Origin: DAOTXR01 sp034435375
GTDB lineage: Bacteria; Chloroflexota; Anaerolineae; Aggregatilineales; UBA3940
Direction of reading: 5' to 3'
DNA: 46,154 nt
Assembly: GCA_034435375.1 (NCBI GenBank)
Contig: DAOTXR010000054.1
Span: 1 to 46,154 of the forward strand
Shown: positions 16,643 through 25,384 of the stretch, in pieces
How the letters are laid out: the number at the start of each line of letters is the position of its first letter
Position numbering within the stretch: position 1 is the first letter of the stretch
Position numbers and translations under genes: made by a program
Notes under the pieces: model-generated
What the model was told of the DNA's origin: nothing
The model's database searches: none
Seen by the model: only the letters and a program-made list of their open reading frames with translations

Positions 16643-17046
16643 ACTGGAGGCAACTGTTCGATCTGAAAGGCGTCAATCTGTGGCTGATTGGCGCGGGCAT
16701 TGGCTGGAACGTGTTCTGGACCTTTGGCGCGCTGGTGCTCGCCTATATCTCCCTGAGAGATCTGAGGGTGGATCAAGACGCGGTCCAGGTGGGGCTGATG
16801 ATCGGCGGATTTGTGGGGCCTCTCTTGAGCGGCTGGCTGCTGGGTCGGATGGCGGCTGATGAGCGGGGTCCCACCTACGGCATCATCGGCAGCCTGGGCA
16901 GTGTGTTCATCCTGCTGTTCATCCTGCTGCCCACGGGGGGCGTCTTGGGCGTGATGGTGGCATTGGTCGCCGTGGCCGGAGGGCTGTGCGGCGGTCTGCT
17001 CAGCCAGCATCAGCGGCCACGCGGCCAGGGTGGGGTGTCGAATTAG
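16639..17046 (+). CDS. Small polytopic membrane protein of the ABC module
   Basis: Unrecognised 135-residue protein with about four hydrophobic segments (roughly 14-38, 48-70, 80-98 and 101-122), a short N-terminus and a basic, polar C-terminal tail. Its ATG overlaps the stop of the second ATPase in an ATGA junction, so it is translationally coupled and very likely part of the same complex or its regulation. It resembles generic Gly-rich four-helix membrane proteins, and no catalytic residues stand out. After it comes a 159-nt gap before the GH130 gene with no clear promoter or terminator. Confidence 0.75.
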   Translation: MNWRQLFDLKGVNLWLIGAGIGWNVFWTFGALVLAYISLRDLRVDQDAVQVGLMIGGFVGPLLSGWLLGRMAADERGPTYGIIGSLGSVFILLFILLPTGGVLGVMVALVAVAGGLCGGLLSQHQRPRGQGGVSN

Positions 17047-17205
17047 GATGTGTGCGCTTGGGACATTGGGGTGAGGCTTGCAGCAACCGGCGGCGCAACT
17101 CCAAAGACTATCGGGCGGGCAGCCGTTCGGCAGGGGGGCTTCGGCGCTTTAGCCAGCTTTGACTGCCCCACTAAGGGATTTCATCTATCGCACGGAGAAA
17201 GAAAC

Positions 17206-18204
17206 ATGGGCAAAGGCGTATCCATCATTGGCGCAGCGCTCCCCAACCTCCCCTGGGAGGACAAACCGACGGGGACGCACGATGTCGTGTGGCGCTCGCA
17301 GCGCAACCCCATCATCCCTCGCGATCTGATCCCGTCATCCAACAGCATTTTCAACAGCGCCGTCGTCCCTTTTGAGGGCCGCTTTGCGGGGGTGTTTCGC
17401 TGCGACGACCGGCGGCGCTCCATGCAGCTTCACAGCGGGCGCAGCGAAGACGGCGTCACCTGGACGATCAGGAACGAGCGGATAGAGTTTGTCCCTCATA
17501 GCCCTGACACGGGGCGCTATACGTTTGAGTACGGCTACGATCCCAGGGTCTGTTGGATCGAAGATCGATACTACGTCACATGGTGCAATGGCTATCACGG
17601 CCAGCCCACCATCGGCGTTGGCTATACTTACGATTTCGAACGGTTTTACCAGCTCGAAAATGCCTTCCTGCCCCATAACCGCAACGGGGTGCTGTTTCCC
17701 AGAAAGATTCACGGCAGGTTCGCCATGCTCAGCCGTCCTAGCGACCGGGGACACACGCCTTTTGGGGACATTTACTACAGCGAGAGTCCCGACATGTGCT
17801 ATTGGGGACGCCATCGCTTTGTGATGGGCGCCGCGAGCGGCTGGCAGAGCACCAAAATAGGGGCCGGTCCAACGCCCATTGAGACGAGCGAAGGGTGGCT
17901 GATGATCTATCACGGGGTGTTGACCTCGTGCAACGGCTACGTGTACAGTATGGGGGCGGCCCTGCTGGACCTTGACGAGCCGTGGAAAGTTCTCTACCGC
18001 ACAGCGCCTTATATCCTCTCGCCCCAGGCTCTGTATGAATGCGTGGGAGATGTTCCCAACGTTGCTTTCCCTTGCGCGGCGCTGGCTGACGCGGAGACGG
18101 GGCGCATCGCCATTTACTACGGCGGGGCAGACACCGTCACCTGCTTGGCATTCACGCTGATCGATGAGCTGGTCGATTTCATCAGGTCAAATTCGATGGT
18201 TTAG
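17206..18204 (+). CDS. Glycoside hydrolase family 130 protein, probable beta-mannoside phosphorylase
   Basis: GH130 enzymes cleave a terminal beta-mannosidic bond with phosphate, giving mannose 1-phosphate and a shortened sugar. Visible family features are NPII near residue 34, SSNSIFNSA (44-52), the YDPRV segment with the expected catalytic acid Asp112, GAGPTPI (219-225) and the IYHG motif (234-237), whose His contributes to phosphate binding. The phosphate-site residues look present, favouring a phosphorylase over the hydrolase members. It is cytoplasmic with no signal. ATG 17206 has GGAG 8 nt upstream, giving 332 residues, the normal size. Together with the adjacent beta-mannosidase it makes beta-mannoside breakdown the most likely function of the locus. 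The exact linkage (1,4 to Glc, GlcNAc or Man; or 1,2) cannot be read. Confidence 0.9.
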   Translation: MGKGVSIIGAALPNLPWEDKPTGTHDVVWRSQRNPIIPRDLIPSSNSIFNSAVVPFEGRFAGVFRCDDRRRSMQLHSGRSEDGVTWTIRNERIEFVPHSPDTGRYTFEYGYDPRVCWIEDRYYVTWCNGYHGQPTIGVGYTYDFERFYQLENAFLPHNRNGVLFPRKIHGRFAMLSRPSDRGHTPFGDIYYSESPDMCYWGRHRFVMGAASGWQSTKIGAGPTPIETSEGWLMIYHGVLTSCNGYVYSMGAALLDLDEPWKVLYRTAPYILSPQALYECVGDVPNVAFPCAALADAETGRIAIYYGGADTVTCLAFTLIDELVDFIRSNSMV

Positions 18205-18334
18205 GCGTCTGGCCGGAGGCGCTGGCGGCTAGGCGCTCAAGAGGCGCACTTGCGAAGCCCGTATGCCGTTGACGCAGAGCCTGTTGGCTCACCGAATGGT
18301 TCGACGAGAAGACTCTGAAAAGAGGAGGTTCGAC

Positions 18335-20884
18335 GTGAAATCTCAATCCCTGGCCGGACGATGGCAGTTTCGCCAGATCGACAGTGACGAGTGGCTCCCC
18401 GCCCAGGTCCCAGGCGGCGTTCATACCGACCTGCTGGCTGCTGGCCGGATTCCGGACCCGTTTGTGTCCGACCATGAGAAGCGCGTCCAGTGGGTGGCGG
18501 AAACCGATTGGGAATACCGGCATCGCTTTTCGGCGGCCAAGGAGCTGCTGGCCGAGGCCCATGTCTTCCTGGTCTGCGATGGCCTGGACACGCTGGCCGA
18601 AGTCTCCCTGAATGGGCAACTGTTGGGGAAGGCCAACAACATGTTCCGGCAGTACCGCTGGGAGGTCAAATCGCTTCTGAACGAGGGTGAGAATGAGATC
18701 GTCATTGTCTTCCCCTCCCCTGTCAGATATATTGCCGCTCAGCAGCAGCGGCGGCCCATGCCGGGGGTATCTCAGGCCATCGAAGGGGCGCCGCACATCC
18801 GCAAGGCCCCCTGCCAGTTCGGGTGGGACTGGGGACCGATGTTGCCCCCTATCGGCATCTGGAAAGACATCCGCCTGGAAGGCGGCAGCGTGGCCCGCTT
18901 GGATGATGTCCATCTGCGCCAGCGCCACCAGGAGGGGCGCGTCACGATTGAAGCGGCGCTGACCGTCGAACGCTGGCAGAACGCGCCAGTGACGGCAACG
19001 CTGACCGTGACCGGTCCGGAGGGACAGCCTGTCGGGGAGGCCCGCGCCTCGCTCGTCGGCGAGTCGCACACGTTGAGCGTGCCCATCGCACAGCCGCGGC
19101 TTTGGTGGCCCAATGGCTACGGCGATCAGCCGCTGTACAAGGTGGACGTTCTGCTCAGCGCCGAGGAGGATGTGCTCGACCAGCGGACCTTTCAGATGGG
19201 CCTGCGCACCCTTGAGCTGCGCCAGACAGATGACGAGTGGGGCAAGTCGTTTACCTTTGTGGTCAACGGCGTGCCGATCTTTGCCAAAGGCTCCGATTGG
19301 ATTCCGGCGGACTCGTTTCCCACCCGGATCAGCGACGCGCACCTTGAGAAGCTCATCCACGATACGGCAGCCACTCACCAGAATATGCTGCGCGTGTGGG
19401 GCGGGGGCTTCTTTGAGGAGGAACGCTTCTACGATCTGTGCGATCGTTACGGCCTCCTGATCTGGCAGGATTTCATCTTCTCGTGCAGCATTTACCCCTT
19501 GGACGAAGAGGACTTTCTCGAAAACGTCCGCCTCGAAGTCATGCACAACGTCCGCCGGTTGCGCCACCGAGCCAGCCTGGCGCTGTGGTGTGGCAACAAT
19601 GAGATGGAGTGGGGTTGGGAAAGTTGGGGATGGAGCAAGCTGGAGAACGAGGAGGCCCTCGTGGCTTACCTGGAAAGTTCTCCCGCCCTTAGGGGATTCT
19701 TGTCCATGCTCCGGCACCGGCAACTGCACCCGGAGTGGCAGGTTCTGCGCGAAGCTTACCGCAAGTTCTTCTACTCCACTCTGCCCGAGTGGGTTTCCCG
19801 CTACGATCCTGACACGCCCTACTGGCCCAGCTCGCCCTCCTCTAACACCCCGATGACCGACGTTAACGGCGTCCATGCCGGAGACACCCACAATTGGGAA
19901 GTGTGGCATGGCAACCAACCCTTTAAGGCTTATCGGGAGCATCCTTCTCGCTTTGTGAGCGAGTTTGGCTTCCAGTCGCTTCCGCCCCTGGAGACCATCC
20001 GCGCCTATGCCGACGAGTCGGAGTGGAACATGACCTCCTACATCATGGAGCATCACCAGCGCAACAGCGCCGGCAACGGCAAGATCATCACCTATATGAC
20101 GGACCATTTCCGTATGCCGAAAGATTTTGAGTCGCTGGTTTATCTCACCCAGGTGCTCCAGGCGGAGGCCGTCCGCACGGGGGTGGAACATTGGCGTCGC
20201 CACCGGGCATGCACCAGCGGCACGCTCTACTGGCAGCTCAACGACTGCTGGCCCGTCGCGTCGTGGTCCAGTCTGGATTACTTCGGGCGATGGAAAGCCC
20301 TGCACTATGCTGCCCGGCGCTTCTATGCCCCGGTGCTGCTCTCGGTGGAGGACAACCCGCCCAAGATGGACGTTCACGTGACCAGCGACCGGCTCGAACC
20401 CTGGGAGGGCGCTCTGCATTGGTCGCTGGAGACTGTGAGCGGCGAGGTGTTGGATTCTGGCCGCGAGAAGGTGATGGCCCCCCCGCTGGCAGATACGCTC
20501 GTCAAAGCGTTCGATTTTGGCGGCGCGGTCTCTGAGAACAACGAGCGGGAAGTGGTGTTCGTATGCGAGCTGTGGCGCGGCGAGGAAAGAATCGCCCTGA
20601 CCGTTGCGCCGTTCGCGCCGAGCAAGCATCTCGCGCTGACCCCGCCAGGCATCGCCGTGGAGGTCCGCCAGGACGGTGGCCGTCTGGTCTTCAGCGTGCG
20701 CTCCTCCTCGCTGGCTCGCTTCGTAGAGCTGACGCTGGAGGGAGTGGATGCAGTGTTCAGCGACAACTACTTTGACCTGCCCGCCGGGCGGGAAGTGGTG
20801 CTCACCACCCCGCTGCCCACCGGCTGGTCGGTTGAGCAGGCCCGGGCGGCTGTGAGAGTCCGGTCGCTGCGCGACACGTTCTAG
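18335..20884 (+). CDS. Cytoplasmic beta-mannosidase, glycoside hydrolase family 2
   Basis: Releases terminal beta-mannose from oligosaccharides. Beta-mannosidase hallmarks are GGVHTDLL near the N-terminus, WEYRHRF, FGWDWGP, WWPNGYG, the acid/base Glu423 in LWCGNNE and the nucleophile Glu543 in SEFGFQSLP. No signal peptide or membrane segment is present, so it works on imported sugars. GTG 18335 with GGAGG at 18324-18328 and 6 nt spacing is a clearly better start than the in-frame ATG at 18263. The 849-residue length is usual for the family. It lies 130 nt downstream of the GH130 gene in the same orientation. Specificity for mannose is well supported by the WCGNNE and SEFGFQS signatures. Confidence 0.94.
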   Translation: MKSQSLAGRWQFRQIDSDEWLPAQVPGGVHTDLLAAGRIPDPFVSDHEKRVQWVAETDWEYRHRFSAAKELLAEAHVFLVCDGLDTLAEVSLNGQLLGKANNMFRQYRWEVKSLLNEGENEIVIVFPSPVRYIAAQQQRRPMPGVSQAIEGAPHIRKAPCQFGWDWGPMLPPIGIWKDIRLEGGSVARLDDVHLRQRHQEGRVTIEAALTVERWQNAPVTATLTVTGPEGQPVGEARASLVGESHTLSVPIAQPRLWWPNGYGDQPLYKVDVLLSAEEDVLDQRTFQMGLRTLELRQTDDEWGKSFTFVVNGVPIFAKGSDWIPADSFPTRISDAHLEKLIHDTAATHQNMLRVWGGGFFEEERFYDLCDRYGLLIWQDFIFSCSIYPLDEEDFLENVRLEVMHNVRRLRHRASLALWCGNNEMEWGWESWGWSKLENEEALVAYLESSPALRGFLSMLRHRQLHPEWQVLREAYRKFFYSTLPEWVSRYDPDTPYWPSSPSSNTPMTDVNGVHAGDTHNWEVWHGNQPFKAYREHPSRFVSEFGFQSLPPLETIRAYADESEWNMTSYIMEHHQRNSAGNGKIITYMTDHFRMPKDFESLVYLTQVLQAEAVRTGVEHWRRHRACTSGTLYWQLNDCWPVASWSSLDYFGRWKALHYAARRFYAPVLLSVEDNPPKMDVHVTSDRLEPWEGALHWSLETVSGEVLDSGREKVMAPPLADTLVKAFDFGGAVSENNEREVVFVCELWRGEERIALTVAPFAPSKHLALTPPGIAVEVRQDGGRLVFSVRSSSLARFVELTLEGVDAVFSDNYFDLPAGREVVLTTPLPTGWSVEQARAAVRVRSLRDTF

Positions 20885-20970
20885 GGCGTCTAAGTGTTTT
20901 GCCCAAAATAGCCTGAAGGGCCTTGTGCAGAACACCGCAGGCCCCCTCGTGAATAGAGAGAAGAGGCCCC

Positions 20971-23253
20971 ATGCGTCGATATTCACTGTTGGCTCTGTTC
21001 TTCCTGACTGGCTTCAGCGCCCTGATCTACGAGATCTGTTGGGTCAGGCAGGCGACCCTGATCTTTGGGGTGAGCATCTTTGCCTACAGCGCAGTGCTGA
21101 CCGCCTATATGGGAGGCATGGCGATTGGCAGCTACCTTGTGGGCCGCTGGGTGGATCGCAGCGCCAACCCGCTGAGGCTGCTGGCTGGTCTCCAGGTCGC
21201 CCTGGCGGTTCTGGGGGTTCTGGCGCTGGCGGCGCTCACGGGGTTAAAGACGCTCTACTCGCTGGTTGCCAGCGACGCCACGCTCGGCCTGACGGCCTTG
21301 ACGGCGCTGCGGCTGGGGATGGCGCTCCTGGCGATGACGCCTCCGGCCATCTGCATCGGGGCGATGATGCCGGCAATGAGCCGCATCTATGCTCAGCGCA
21401 CTGGGCTGGTGGGTCACGAGGTTGGGCAGGTTTACGCGGTGAACACGCTGGGATCCGTGCTGGGGTGCGCCTTCACGGCGATCTTCTTCATTCGGCTTTG
21501 GGGGCTGCGCGAGACCGTGTTTCTGGCCGCTGCCCTCAATCTCATCGGCGCTGCCATAGCCTGGCGGCTGCCGCGCGAAGGACAAGAATCTGACCGTCCC
21601 CGCAGGTCGCCGCGCTCGGCCCGTCGCCCTGCTGTCCAAGATCAGACGCCCACCCAACGGCGCTTTGTGCTGTGGGCCTACGCCTGTTCTGGTTTTGCTT
21701 CTCTGGGATACGAGGTGGTCTGGGCGCGCATCATCTCTTTGCACACGCTGGGGGCCATTTACTCGTTTTCCATTATGCTGGCGGTGTTCCTGAGCGGGCT
21801 TTTCGTCGGTGGACTTCTGGGAGCTTGGTGGGTGCGACGGCGACAGGTGTCTGTCCTGCACTTCGGCAGCCTGCAAGCTGGCATCGGCGTATTGGCGGGT
21901 CTGGCGCTGCTGGCCTTTGCTCAGTTGCCCCATCTCAGGTTGGAGAGCCTTTCTCCACAGTACACGGTGACCGCCGAAATTGCATTTGAAGGGCTGCTCT
22001 CTTTTCTCACGCTCTTTCCGGTGACAGTGCTGATGGGGGCTGTCTTCCCTGTCGTCAGCAGCCTGTACACCGCTGAACAGACGACTCAGGTGGGATTGAA
22101 GATCGGGCAGGTGATGGCGTTAAACACCGCAGGATCGATCCTGGGTTCGCTGCTGACGGGCTTTGTGATCGTGCCTGTCCTGGGCTTGCAGCGATCCGCG
22201 CTGGCCCTGGCCACCCTCAACCTGGGGATAGGAGCGGCGGCGATATGGTTCCTTAGCGCGGCCAGGCCGCGCATGCGGTGGATGGTCGCCGCCGCCTCGG
22301 CGGCTACGGCGGCGGCAGCCATCGCCCTCCCACCGACTCAATATCTGGGCTACTGGCAAGATATGGCGGCGGACCTCATTTTTTATCGGGAGGGGGTCGA
22401 AACCACCGTCGCTGTTTTTGAAGCCTCCAGCACGAATCCCAAGTTCTCCACGGTCAATGGCCGCGTAGAGGTGCCGACGGATGTGCTCAGCCTGCGGGCC
22501 TTCTATCTGCTGGGGCACCTGCCGGCGATCTTGCGGCCAGACGCTCACAATGCCCTGATGCTGAGCTTCGGCAACGGCATCGCCACCGGTGCGCTGTCTA
22601 CGCACCACATCCCCGCCGTGGAAGTAGTCGAGCTATCCCCTGAGATGGTTGAAGCCGCGCAGGTCTACGCCGAAGAGAACCGGCATGTGTTGGATTATCC
22701 GGGCCTCCTGATCCACGTGGAGGATGCCCGCAACTTTTTGCTGCAAACGAGCCAGAGCTACGACATCATCACCACCGACGCCACCCATCCCGCAAACTCT
22801 AGCAGTTGGACCCTGTTCACCGTCGATTTTTACCGTCAGGTGAAAGCGCACCTGGCCCCCGCCGGGGTCTTTGTCCAATGGGTGCCGTTGCACAGCATGG
22901 CTGTCCAAGATTACCTGTCCATCCTGCGCACCTTTCAAAGCGTCTTCCCTACCGCCACGCTGTGGTACGCGGGCGGCAGCCATACCCTGTTGCTGGCTAC
23001 GCCAGAAACCCTGACCGAGGCTCACTTGGAGGAGAGGCTCCAGGCAGCCTCTGACCATCCTGCGGTGTTGCAGGATTTGGGTGAGCCTCAGGAAGTCGCG
23101 CGGCACTGGATCATGAACGAAGAACAGTTGCGCGAGTTCGCCGGACCAGGCGAGATCGTGCAGGACAACCAAGCCTTCTTTTTGCCCATCAACGCCGAAA
23201 TGGCAGAGCTGATCCAGATCATCCAGTTGGCAGCCGTCCGGGCTAACCCCTAG
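20971..23253 (+). CDS. Fused polytopic membrane protein / spermidine synthase-like protein
   Basis: The N-terminal half (about residues 1-430) is a multi-helix membrane region starting FFLTGFSALIYEI; the C-terminal part (about 450-740) is a Rossmann-fold aminopropyltransferase-like domain. It has the nucleotide-binding GNGIATG (from residue 534), VEVVELSPEMV, and the active-site loop DIITTDATHP with Asp603. Such fusions are common in Chloroflexota and other environmental bacteria; whether they make polyamines or transport or modify something else is unsettled. GAGAAGAGG precedes ATG 20971. The 760-residue length is typical. It is separated from the mannosidase gene by 86 nt with no obvious terminator. 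The family is confident; the biological role is open. Confidence 0.88.
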   Translation: MRRYSLLALFFLTGFSALIYEICWVRQATLIFGVSIFAYSAVLTAYMGGMAIGSYLVGRWVDRSANPLRLLAGLQVALAVLGVLALAALTGLKTLYSLVASDATLGLTALTALRLGMALLAMTPPAICIGAMMPAMSRIYAQRTGLVGHEVGQVYAVNTLGSVLGCAFTAIFFIRLWGLRETVFLAAALNLIGAAIAWRLPREGQESDRPRRSPRSARRPAVQDQTPTQRRFVLWAYACSGFASLGYEVVWARIISLHTLGAIYSFSIMLAVFLSGLFVGGLLGAWWVRRRQVSVLHFGSLQAGIGVLAGLALLAFAQLPHLRLESLSPQYTVTAEIAFEGLLSFLTLFPVTVLMGAVFPVVSSLYTAEQTTQVGLKIGQVMALNTAGSILGSLLTGFVIVPVLGLQRSALALATLNLGIGAAAIWFLSAARPRMRWMVAAASAATAAAAIALPPTQYLGYWQDMAADLIFYREGVETTVAVFEASSTNPKFSTVNGRVEVPTDVLSLRAFYLLGHLPAILRPDAHNALMLSFGNGIATGALSTHHIPAVEVVELSPEMVEAAQVYAEENRHVLDYPGLLIHVEDARNFLLQTSQSYDIITTDATHPANSSSWTLFTVDFYRQVKAHLAPAGVFVQWVPLHSMAVQDYLSILRTFQSVFPTATLWYAGGSHTLLLATPETLTEAHLEERLQAASDHPAVLQDLGEPQEVARHWIMNEEQLREFAGPGEIVQDNQAFFLPINAEMAELIQIIQLAAVRANP

Positions 23254-23300
23254 CCTGAGTCGAGGTTGGGGGCCTCAAAGGGATGGCGCGAGGAGAGGGG

Positions 23301-23400
23301 AGCCTCAGTCGCTGCGCCAGCCCCGCCACCCTGTGTGCTCTCCCCCTCTCCATGGATTGAATGGGAGAGAGGGCTGGGGGTGAGGCTTCCCCAGCGACTG
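23301..23400. repeat. 100-nt imperfect palindromic intergenic element
   Basis: AGCCTCA (23301-23307) matches the inverse of TGAGGCT (23381-23387), CAGTCGCTG (23306-23314) matches the inverse of CAGCGACTG (23392-23400), and the middle holds CTCTCCCCCTCTCC facing GGGAGAGAGGG around 23337-23372. The whole stretch can fold back on itself. This resembles the short palindromic or MITE-like repeats scattered between genes in Chloroflexota genomes. It fills most of the gap of about 300 nt between two genes. Confidence 0.6.
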
Positions 23401-23560
23401 CCCTGAATGACGCCCAAAAGCGCGTGTGCTGAAATGTACAAATCGTGTTATCATCACTCTCCCGCGATGGGCGGGCGCTGCGGGAAGCGCGCCGTATCTC
23501 GCGGGCGTTTTTTGCGAAGCCGGCCTCGAAACAGGGCTGCTCGAAAGGTGGAAAGCAGGA

Positions 23561-25069
23561 GTGATTGTCTTTCAGGTACTGTATACTGCCAGCGCCATCG
23601 TGCTGGCCCTCATCAGCTTCAATGCGCTGATCTTGTCGCTGATCTATCTTCGGCATTGCCGCGACAACGTTCCCCTTCCTGATGACAAAGACCTGGAGTG
23701 GCCTTCTGTTGTCGTTCAGCTCCCGATCTACAACGAACGCGAAGTGGTAGAGCGACTGGTTGAGGCTGTGAGCAGGCTCGACTATCCCCGCGACCGGCTT
23801 GCCGTCCAGCTCCTCGATGACTCCACGGATGAGACGACGGCCATAGCCGCCGCGGCCACAGAGCGTGCTCGGCAGCGTGGGTTGTCAATTGAACACATCC
23901 GTCGGGGGTCCCGTGCAGGGTTTAAGGCTGGCGCGCTGCGCGCCGGCCTGCAAAGGACCCAGGCTGAGTTCGTGGCCGTCTTCGATGCCGACTTTGTTCC
24001 CCCTCCTGATTTTCTGCGCCAGGTGCTGCCCTATTTCAAGGCCAATGAGCGGCTGGGGATGGTCCAGACGCGGTGGGGGCACCTCAACGCCGACTACAGC
24101 ATTCTCACCCGCGCTCAAGCCCTGGCGCTGGACGTTCACTTTGTGGTCGAGCAGACAGCTCGCCACCGGGGAGGGTTGCTGATGAACTTCGCCGGCACGG
24201 GCGGGGTATGGAGGCGGTCGTGCATTGAGGCAAGCGGAGGATGGCACTCCGATACGCTGTCGGAAGACATCGATCTCAGCTACCGCGCTCAACTGGCGGG
24301 CTGGCAGTGCCTCTATCTGCCGGATGTCGCTGCTCCGGCTGAGATCACGCCAGCGATGATGGCCTTCAAACGGCAGCAGGCCCGTTGGGCGACCGGCACG
24401 ATCCAGTGTCTGCGCAAGCTCGGCCCCACGGTCTTGAAGTCCCGACTGAGCCTCTGGCAGAAGGCCCAGGCCATGCTTCATCTGGGAGGATATTTCATCC
24501 ACCCGTTCATGCTGCTCTTGCTGCTGACCGCGTTGCCCCTGATGCTGAGCGGGCAGTCGACGCACCTGCCGCTGGCTGGCCTGGGCTTGGCCATGCTCGG
24601 CTTGCCGCTGCAGAACCTGCTCGCGCAGCGCCGGCTCTACTCCCACTGGGCAGGACGGCTGAGTGCGTTTCCCGTTTTGCTGCTCATGGGGGTGGGGATT
24701 GCGGTCAGCAACACCCTGGGCGTGGCGCGAGGCTTCTCGCCTGGGCCTCAGACTTTCCACCGAACTCCCAAGTATAACGTCCAGCGCCGCGGTCAGAGCT
24801 GGGTTGGCGCCCGCTACGCGGCGCCGATGGATCACACCCCCTGGCTTGAGATAGCCCTGGCGATCTACGCCGGCGTGACAGGGATGATCGCCCTGGACCG
24901 TGCGCCCTCGTTGGTCCCGTTCATGGCGCTCTACACGTTGGGATTTGCTTACGTGGCCGGAACGAGCCTGTGGCAGGCGCGCGCCGCTCGGCGCGTGGAG
25001 GCCCATGCCCGCTGCGCCCCTCATCTAACCGGCGCCGAGCTTGGAGCAGCAAATAAAAGCGAGGGGTAG
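23561..25069 (+). CDS. Processive family 2 glycosyltransferase (cellulose/mannan synthase-like)
   Basis: Membrane-bound polymerising or polysaccharide glycosyltransferase with a cytoplasmic GT-A domain. It shows the N-terminal helix (residues 2-30), VQLPIYNE, the nucleotide-binding Asp pair LLDDSTD (Asp86/87), the DAD-type motif FDADF (Asp142, Asp144), catalytic SED (Asp236) and the processive Q-Q-x-R-W motif (272-276), then several C-terminal helices. The pattern is that of CslA/CslC-like glucan or mannan synthases, including bacterial glucomannan-type enzymes. I place the start at GTG 23561, preceded by AAGGTGG at 23545-23551, since the sequence upstream in frame is not protein-like. The length of 502 is normal. 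Whether it uses GDP-mannose or UDP-glucose cannot be told; closeness to mannoside catabolism is suggestive only. Confidence 0.88.
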   Translation: MIVFQVLYTASAIVLALISFNALILSLIYLRHCRDNVPLPDDKDLEWPSVVVQLPIYNEREVVERLVEAVSRLDYPRDRLAVQLLDDSTDETTAIAAAATERARQRGLSIEHIRRGSRAGFKAGALRAGLQRTQAEFVAVFDADFVPPPDFLRQVLPYFKANERLGMVQTRWGHLNADYSILTRAQALALDVHFVVEQTARHRGGLLMNFAGTGGVWRRSCIEASGGWHSDTLSEDIDLSYRAQLAGWQCLYLPDVAAPAEITPAMMAFKRQQARWATGTIQCLRKLGPTVLKSRLSLWQKAQAMLHLGGYFIHPFMLLLLLTALPLMLSGQSTHLPLAGLGLAMLGLPLQNLLAQRRLYSHWAGRLSAFPVLLLMGVGIAVSNTLGVARGFSPGPQTFHRTPKYNVQRRGQSWVGARYAAPMDHTPWLEIALAIYAGVTGMIALDRAPSLVPFMALYTLGFAYVAGTSLWQARAARRVEAHARCAPHLTGAELGAANKSEG

Positions 25070-25384
25070 CCCAGAGCAGGCTAGCCGGGCGTGGCGAAGC
25101 CGGAGGAGGCGGCCTGCCAGGGGGCATGGCCCCTGCTGAGCAGTGCCCGGCTCTGTCTTAGTTGGGTGGATCAGCCTCACCCCGCTCGACGCTTCAACGG
25201 CGCAACTCCTGAACACTTCACCCGCCAACGCGCCGTACATTCCATCAGGTCAGGCCAAACCGTCCGGCATGCAAGCGTGACATTTGCATTCTCACAAACA
25301 TCCCATACCGGCCTCATAAAATCTACATACAGCCCAGGTATCCTATGTACAACGTAACAAATTCTATGGAGATAAAGAAGCACC
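25070..25384. other. Intergenic region with hairpin and AT-rich promoter area
   Basis: Contains CAGGGG/CCCCTG flanking GCATGG near 25119-25136, which can form a short hairpin, then GC-rich sequence without a coding pattern. The last 120 nt become AT-rich (around 25280-25375) and end in GGAGATAAAG before the next gene, so a promoter for the DUF2680 gene is likely here; I cannot fix its hexamers. Confidence 0.45.

Noticed and set aside
18182..20986. A very long open frame (over 900 codons) on the strand opposite the beta-mannosidase gene
   Set aside because: High GC at third positions leaves the opposite strand free of stops; the product is Arg/Pro/His-rich without any domain, while the sense frame has all GH2 motifs.
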